A stretch of DNA of 8,161 bases, from positions 1-8,161 of the forward strand of contig JAJZCS010000082.1 in the NCBI GenBank assembly GCA_021829055.1, given 5' to 3'. The stretch is from Pseudomonadota bacterium (GTDB lineage: Bacteria > Pseudomonadota > Alphaproteobacteria > Acetobacterales > Acetobacteraceae). The position numbers and the translations under genes are program-made. Under the pieces are notes generated by a model that searched no databases, was not told where the DNA came from, and was given only the letters and a program-made list of their open reading frames with translations. This document shows, piece by piece, positions 5,293 to 8,161 of the stretch (positions are counted from its first letter, which is position 1; each line of letters starts with the position of its first letter).

Positions 5293-5670
5293 ATGAACCT
5301 TGACCTGAATCAAATGACAGCCGCCGCAGACGAGGTGAGTGAGTTGCTGAAATCCTTCGCGAGCCGCCATCGACTGCTGATTCTCTGCAAGTTGACGGAG
5401 GGTAAGCACTCTGTGGGTGAGTTGGCCGAATTTCTCGGCTTGCGGGATTCAACGGTTTCACAACATTTGGCTTTGCTGCGGCGTGACGGTCTGGTTTGCG
5501 CGCGGCGCGATGGCCAAACCATCTGGTATGGGATTTCCAGTGATCCCGCGCAACGGTTGCTCAAGGCGTTGTCCGATATTTTCTGCAAAACGTACACCAG
5601 CGGTACCCGCCCCTTGGCACAGCGGGTTCCGACTCGGTCGTCTAAAAGTCAGTCCGGGCGCAGGCGGTGA
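5293..5670 (+). CDS. ArsR-family persulfide-sensing repressor, SqrR/BigR type
   Basis: This 125-residue winged-helix regulator is divergent from sqr, with 116 bp between the two starts. The core (about residues 12-82) includes ASRHRLLILCKL, the SVGELAEFLGL helix, the recognition helix STVSQHLALLRRDGLV and the wing RRDGQTIWYGI. Cys32 (LILC) and Cys98 (DIFC) are 66 residues apart, the same spacing as the sensing pair in SqrR (Cys41/Cys107) and BigR (Cys42/Cys108), where sulfane sulfur forms a polysulfide bridge and releases DNA. A third cysteine (Cys69) is extra. The ArsR metal motif (ELCVCDL type) is absent. The C-terminal tail (about 101-125) is basic and unusual, without assigned role. The start lacks a strong ribosome site; an in-frame ATG seven codons later is possible. 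By context it represses the sqr operon and perhaps itself until persulfide accumulates. Confidence 0.9.
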   Translation: MNLDLNQMTAAADEVSELLKSFASRHRLLILCKLTEGKHSVGELAEFLGLRDSTVSQHLALLRRDGLVCARRDGQTIWYGISSDPAQRLLKALSDIFCKTYTSGTRPLAQRVPTRSSKSQSGRRR

Positions 5671-5715
5671 CGAGAACTGGTTCTATGGTGATTCTGGGAC
5701 TTAGGTCAGCAAGCG

Positions 5716-5733
5716 CATTGACCCTGATCAATG
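5716..5733. promoter_or_regulatory. FNR/ANR-like palindrome
   Basis: TTGAC-CCTG-ATCAA (5718-5731) matches the FNR/ANR consensus TTGAT-N4-ATCAA at 9 of 10 positions. It is part of a perfect inverted repeat CATTGA/TCAATG (5716-5721 and 5728-5733). FNR-family regulators control oxygen- or nitric-oxide-responsive genes. No convincing -10 or target gene at the ideal distance was identified; the next plus-strand ORF starts at 5810 or 5816. Confidence 0.4.
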
Positions 5734-5815
5734 TCGATGTAAATGCCGTACCGCTTGATCCGCAGAGATTATTTTGAAGTGCACGGTACATAGAATTCGA
5801 TAGGCATCATTGACA

Positions 5816-6367
5816 ATGAGAGACCGCCGGCATGAGCCTTCAGTTGATCTGCGATATGGCGCTCGATGCGAGCCGAGTCGCCGACCGATCAATATCTGGG
5901 AGGGGTATGGAAATTTGAGCGGAGTGAGGCCGCATACAAAGCGGTATCGGTACGCCCAATCAGCACCGCAGATAACCGAGGAAGGTATGTGTTCCTTCGA
6001 TTCGCGTGACCACTTTGCAGAGCCAACCAATAACGCGGGAATGAAGGATGAAAAGACTCATGAGAACGCGGTCATACTTGTTGGCAGCCTGGAACCCGTG
6101 ACAGCACGCCAATTTGTGAGCTGCTTGGGTTGGATTGTTAGAAAGCTTGTCAATTATCGTTTTCGATCATTACGTTCATTTTGCGATAAACACTTGATTA
6201 AGAGTTCTGCGGAGAGTGTGGCGCTGATAGACTCCACGGAACCCACAGCGTCTTACTTATATTCCAACCAGGTCTCTATTCGCATCGCAGTAGGCACAGA
6301 AGGTCGGCAAAGAAAGCCAAAATGCAGGAGTCCTAAATCCTTCCGTTTTGATGCAGCACTATCATGA
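5816..6367 (+). CDS. hypothetical protein of unknown function, possibly not a gene
   Basis: An ORF of 183 codons runs from ATG 5816 (or 185 from TTG 5810) to a TGA at 6365-6367, overlapping the next gene by ATGA. I recognise no family. The first half is rich in Arg, Pro and Tyr; the second half contains a moderately hydrophobic segment (VTARQFVSCLGWIVRKLV) and is basic at the end. Codon third positions show no clear bias, unlike the neighbouring genes. An internal ATG at 5986, right after GAGGAAGGT (5977-5985), could start a shorter protein. In its favour are an open frame this long and the ATGA junction with an efflux gene that lacks its own ribosome site. Against it are lack of coding bias and of any motif. 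Without it, roughly 690 bp would be non-coding. Confidence 0.3.
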   Translation: MRDRRHEPSVDLRYGARCEPSRRPINIWEGYGNLSGVRPHTKRYRYAQSAPQITEEGMCSFDSRDHFAEPTNNAGMKDEKTHENAVILVGSLEPVTARQFVSCLGWIVRKLVNYRFRSLRSFCDKHLIKSSAESVALIDSTEPTASYLYSNQVSIRIAVGTEGRQRKPKCRSPKSFRFDAALS

Positions 6368-7932
6368 ACCATATACTCTCCGAGCTAGCGGAAAAAAAAG
6401 CGGCTACGAACAATCTGGACGGCCATCAGGTCGACGCGGGCCGTAGCAGGTTTCCGGTCTCAATTACCCTGGTGTGTTGCATTTTGGCAGGGTGCAGCGT
6501 TGAGTCACCCCTAAAGCCGCCAGCTATACCAATGGAAAGAAATTACGGAGCCACTACCAAGCTCCCATTACCGACCGTCGCGGGGGAACCCGTTCAGCGT
6601 ATTGTCATTGGTGGGCGGCTGGAAGCGGACTGGTGGACCTTGTTTCACTCGAAGCAGCTTGAAGAAGTTGTAAGGCTTGCTCTCGCAAAAAATCCGGATC
6701 TTGCGGTGGCGGAAGCTGATCTTAAGGCGGCGCAGGAGGTGGCCAGAGCGGCACGTGGCGCGCTTTATCCGCGGATTGATTTTGCTGCGGGTGCTCAGCG
6801 GCAGCGTCAAAATTTTGCGTCGTTTGGATTGAAATTGCCACCTACAACGTTCAACGATTTTTCCATTGGTACATCTGTCAGCTACTCACTCGACGTCTTT
6901 GGCAAGAATCGGTACGAAATTGAACAGCGATCGGAGCAAGCTAATGTACAGATGTATCGTCGTGATGCGGCCTATCTTACACTAACGGGAACCGTAATTT
7001 TTGATGCGATCCAGGTCGCCTCTCTGCGTGCACAGATCAAGGCATATGGAGTAATTCTCGCCTGCGACCGGCACACGTTGACCCTAACGAGACAGCGCGC
7101 AAGCGTGGGCGTTGTAACTGAAGCTGATGTAGTTCAGGCGGAGACCTCTCTTGCCAGTGATCGCATGGCGTTACCCGTTCTAAAACAGCGTCTTGGTGCG
7201 GTGCGACATGCACTTTCAACTCTGGTGGGTAGTGGGCCAGCACAGTGGAGGCCACCTCAATTCTCGCTTAACCACCTGGTGCTGCCTAGGGATCTCCCGA
7301 GTGCATTGCCCTCGCAGCTCGTGCACCGCAGGCCCGATATCCTTGCTGCAGAAGCTGAGCTGCATGCCGCCTCCGCGGCCGTGGGAGTGGCCACTGCCAA
7401 TCTTTATCCTGATATCACGCTGACGGGCGGAATCGCGCAGAGCGGCGCGGCAAGCTTGTTGAACTGGCCTGCAACTATATGGGCTGTTGGTGGAGCGCTC
7501 GCAGTCCCGATATTCAACGGTGGGGCGCTGACGGCACAAAGGCGCGCCGCGCAAGATAACTATGTTGCCGCTGGTGAAATTTATCGGCGCACGATTCTGA
7601 ACGCCTTCGCACAGGTGGCCGATGTCCTTGATGCGCTTCGGCATGATACGCAGCTGCTGTCGGCAGCGGATGTTATGCTCAAAGCTGCAAATCACGAGTT
7701 TACAATAATGCAGCGGAATTATCAGGTAGGAAATGTCGGGTTGCTAGATTTGCTGAATGCGCAACGTGATCAGCAACGAGCCATACTCGCCCAGGTGCGT
7801 GCCAAATCCCAGCGCTATGTCGATAGTGCCGCGCTTTTTCTGGCCATGGGAGGCGGGTGGTGGCAGCAGCCGGGTCTGAGAGCCGCCTCAGTTGAGAAAA
7901 GCGGCGTCGGTAACCACGAGGCATGGCAATGA
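6364..7932 (+). CDS. NodT-family outer-membrane efflux lipoprotein (TolC/OprM type)
   Basis: This 522-residue protein is the outer-membrane channel of a tripartite efflux pump (RND or EmrAB-like). A lipobox LAG-C44 follows a hydrophobic stretch (about 31-43), so it should be cleaved at Cys44, lipidated and inserted in the outer membrane as a trimer. Two OEP repeats follow. The tandem origin shows in NPDLAVAEADLKAAQ...ALYPRI (110-138) against RPDILAAEAELHAAS...NLYPDI (323-351), and in the two strand motifs SLDVFGK (175-181) and PIFNGG (382-387). The W90-W91 segment and the NVGLLDLLNAQRD helix (457-469) are typical. The hydrophilic n-region of about 30 residues before the signal core is unusually long, and no later start codon would shorten it. 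No Shine-Dalgarno precedes ATG 6364; the ATGA overlap with the upstream ORF suggests coupling. Substrate unknown. Confidence 0.92.
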   Translation: MNHILSELAEKKAATNNLDGHQVDAGRSRFPVSITLVCCILAGCSVESPLKPPAIPMERNYGATTKLPLPTVAGEPVQRIVIGGRLEADWWTLFHSKQLEEVVRLALAKNPDLAVAEADLKAAQEVARAARGALYPRIDFAAGAQRQRQNFASFGLKLPPTTFNDFSIGTSVSYSLDVFGKNRYEIEQRSEQANVQMYRRDAAYLTLTGTVIFDAIQVASLRAQIKAYGVILACDRHTLTLTRQRASVGVVTEADVVQAETSLASDRMALPVLKQRLGAVRHALSTLVGSGPAQWRPPQFSLNHLVLPRDLPSALPSQLVHRRPDILAAEAELHAASAAVGVATANLYPDITLTGGIAQSGAASLLNWPATIWAVGGALAVPIFNGGALTAQRRAAQDNYVAAGEIYRRTILNAFAQVADVLDALRHDTQLLSAADVMLKAANHEFTIMQRNYQVGNVGLLDLLNAQRDQQRAILAQVRAKSQRYVDSAALFLAMGGGWWQQPGLRAASVEKSGVGNHEAWQ

Positions 7933-8161
7933 CATGTCTCGGCATAGGTGAAGTCACGCGGAAGTGGGTGGGCATTGGCATACATCTGACAGTGAGGCGA
8001 TTGCAGGTGGGCAAACAGGCAGGAGTGTGTACGTCGTTCGTTCGCGATTCTAGGCGCGACAAAGGTATTCTGGCGGGCCGCACGGTGACGACGGCGGCAA
8101 GGATCCAAATGGTGGGTGTGATGATATTTGTCACCGGAAAAATCGTTGAGCGCAAGATCGG
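7929..8161 (+). CDS. possible start of a downstream gene, open to the window edge
   Basis: A frame opening with ATG at 7929 overlaps the efflux gene's TGA by four bases (ATGA) and stays open for 77 codons to the right edge. In NodT-headed operons the next gene often encodes the membrane-fusion or pump subunit, so a partner gene would be expected here. But the translation (starting MTCLGIGEVTRKWVGIGIHL) lacks the hydrophobic anchor expected of a fusion protein and I recognise no family. The opposite strand is also open across this stretch. It could equally be non-coding sequence after the efflux gene. Confidence 0.25.
   Translation, partial: MTCLGIGEVTRKWVGIGIHLTVRRLQVGKQAGVCTSFVRDSRRDKGILAGRTVTTAARIQMVGVMIFVTGKIVERKI

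Noticed and set aside
7216..8155. Minus-strand ORFs of 159 and 151 codons opposite the efflux gene and its 3' flank
   Set aside because: They are mostly antisense to the clearly coding NodT-family gene, are Arg/His/Cys-rich as shadow frames tend to be, and show no motif.

Overview
The window looks like a mobile-element-rich accessory stretch of a proteobacterial chromosome or plasmid with moderate G+C. That placement rests on protein types: a TacA/TacT-like toxin-antitoxin pair, an Acidithiobacillus-type sulfide:quinone oxidoreductase (SQR), a SqrR/BigR-type persulfide-sensing ArsR regulator, a NodT-family outer-membrane efflux lipoprotein and an IS1595-family insertion sequence. A sulfide-exposed or sulfur-oxidising lifestyle is suggested but not proven. 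Genus cannot be fixed from the sequence alone.

Left part (1-1267): a short, probably truncated transposase fragment runs in from the left edge. It is followed by a type II toxin-antitoxin operon (RHH antitoxin at 197, GNAT toxin from a GTG at 448, overlapping 13 nt) with a possible promoter/operator. A short segment matching the 3' end of a tRNA (T-arm, acceptor strand, CCA; closest by eye to tRNA-Arg) lies at 1174-1201 without the rest of the tRNA. It may be an island attachment remnant.

Middle-left (1268-3072): an IS1595-family element has good 23-bp terminal inverted repeats, but its transposase is dead (two Trp-to-stop changes and one frameshift). Next come about 480 bp without a convincing gene. 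After that is a 134-bp MITE-like palindromic element (2852-2985) with 24-bp inverted repeats and a possible 5-bp target duplication, partly overlapped by a doubtful 51-codon ORF.

Centre (3220-5670): the functional core. On the minus strand, sqr, a TrxC-type thioredoxin and a small DUF2892 two-helix membrane protein form a tight operon (gaps of about 10 and 18 nt). Divergently, on the plus strand, sits an ArsR-family repressor with two cysteines spaced as in SqrR/BigR. The 116-bp divergent region carries a 7-bp inverted repeat bracketing a good minus-strand promoter. The likely logic is that persulfide made from sulfide oxidises the repressor, opening sqr; SQR oxidises sulfide to polysulfide/persulfide and passes electrons to quinone; thioredoxin reduces or relays the sulfane sulfur; the membrane protein has an unknown sulfur-related role.

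Right part (5671-8161): nearly 700 bp hold an FNR/ANR-like palindrome and an unrecognised ORF that ends in an ATGA overlap with a NodT-type efflux lipoprotein gene. That gene in turn ends in an ATGA overlap with a frame open to the window edge.
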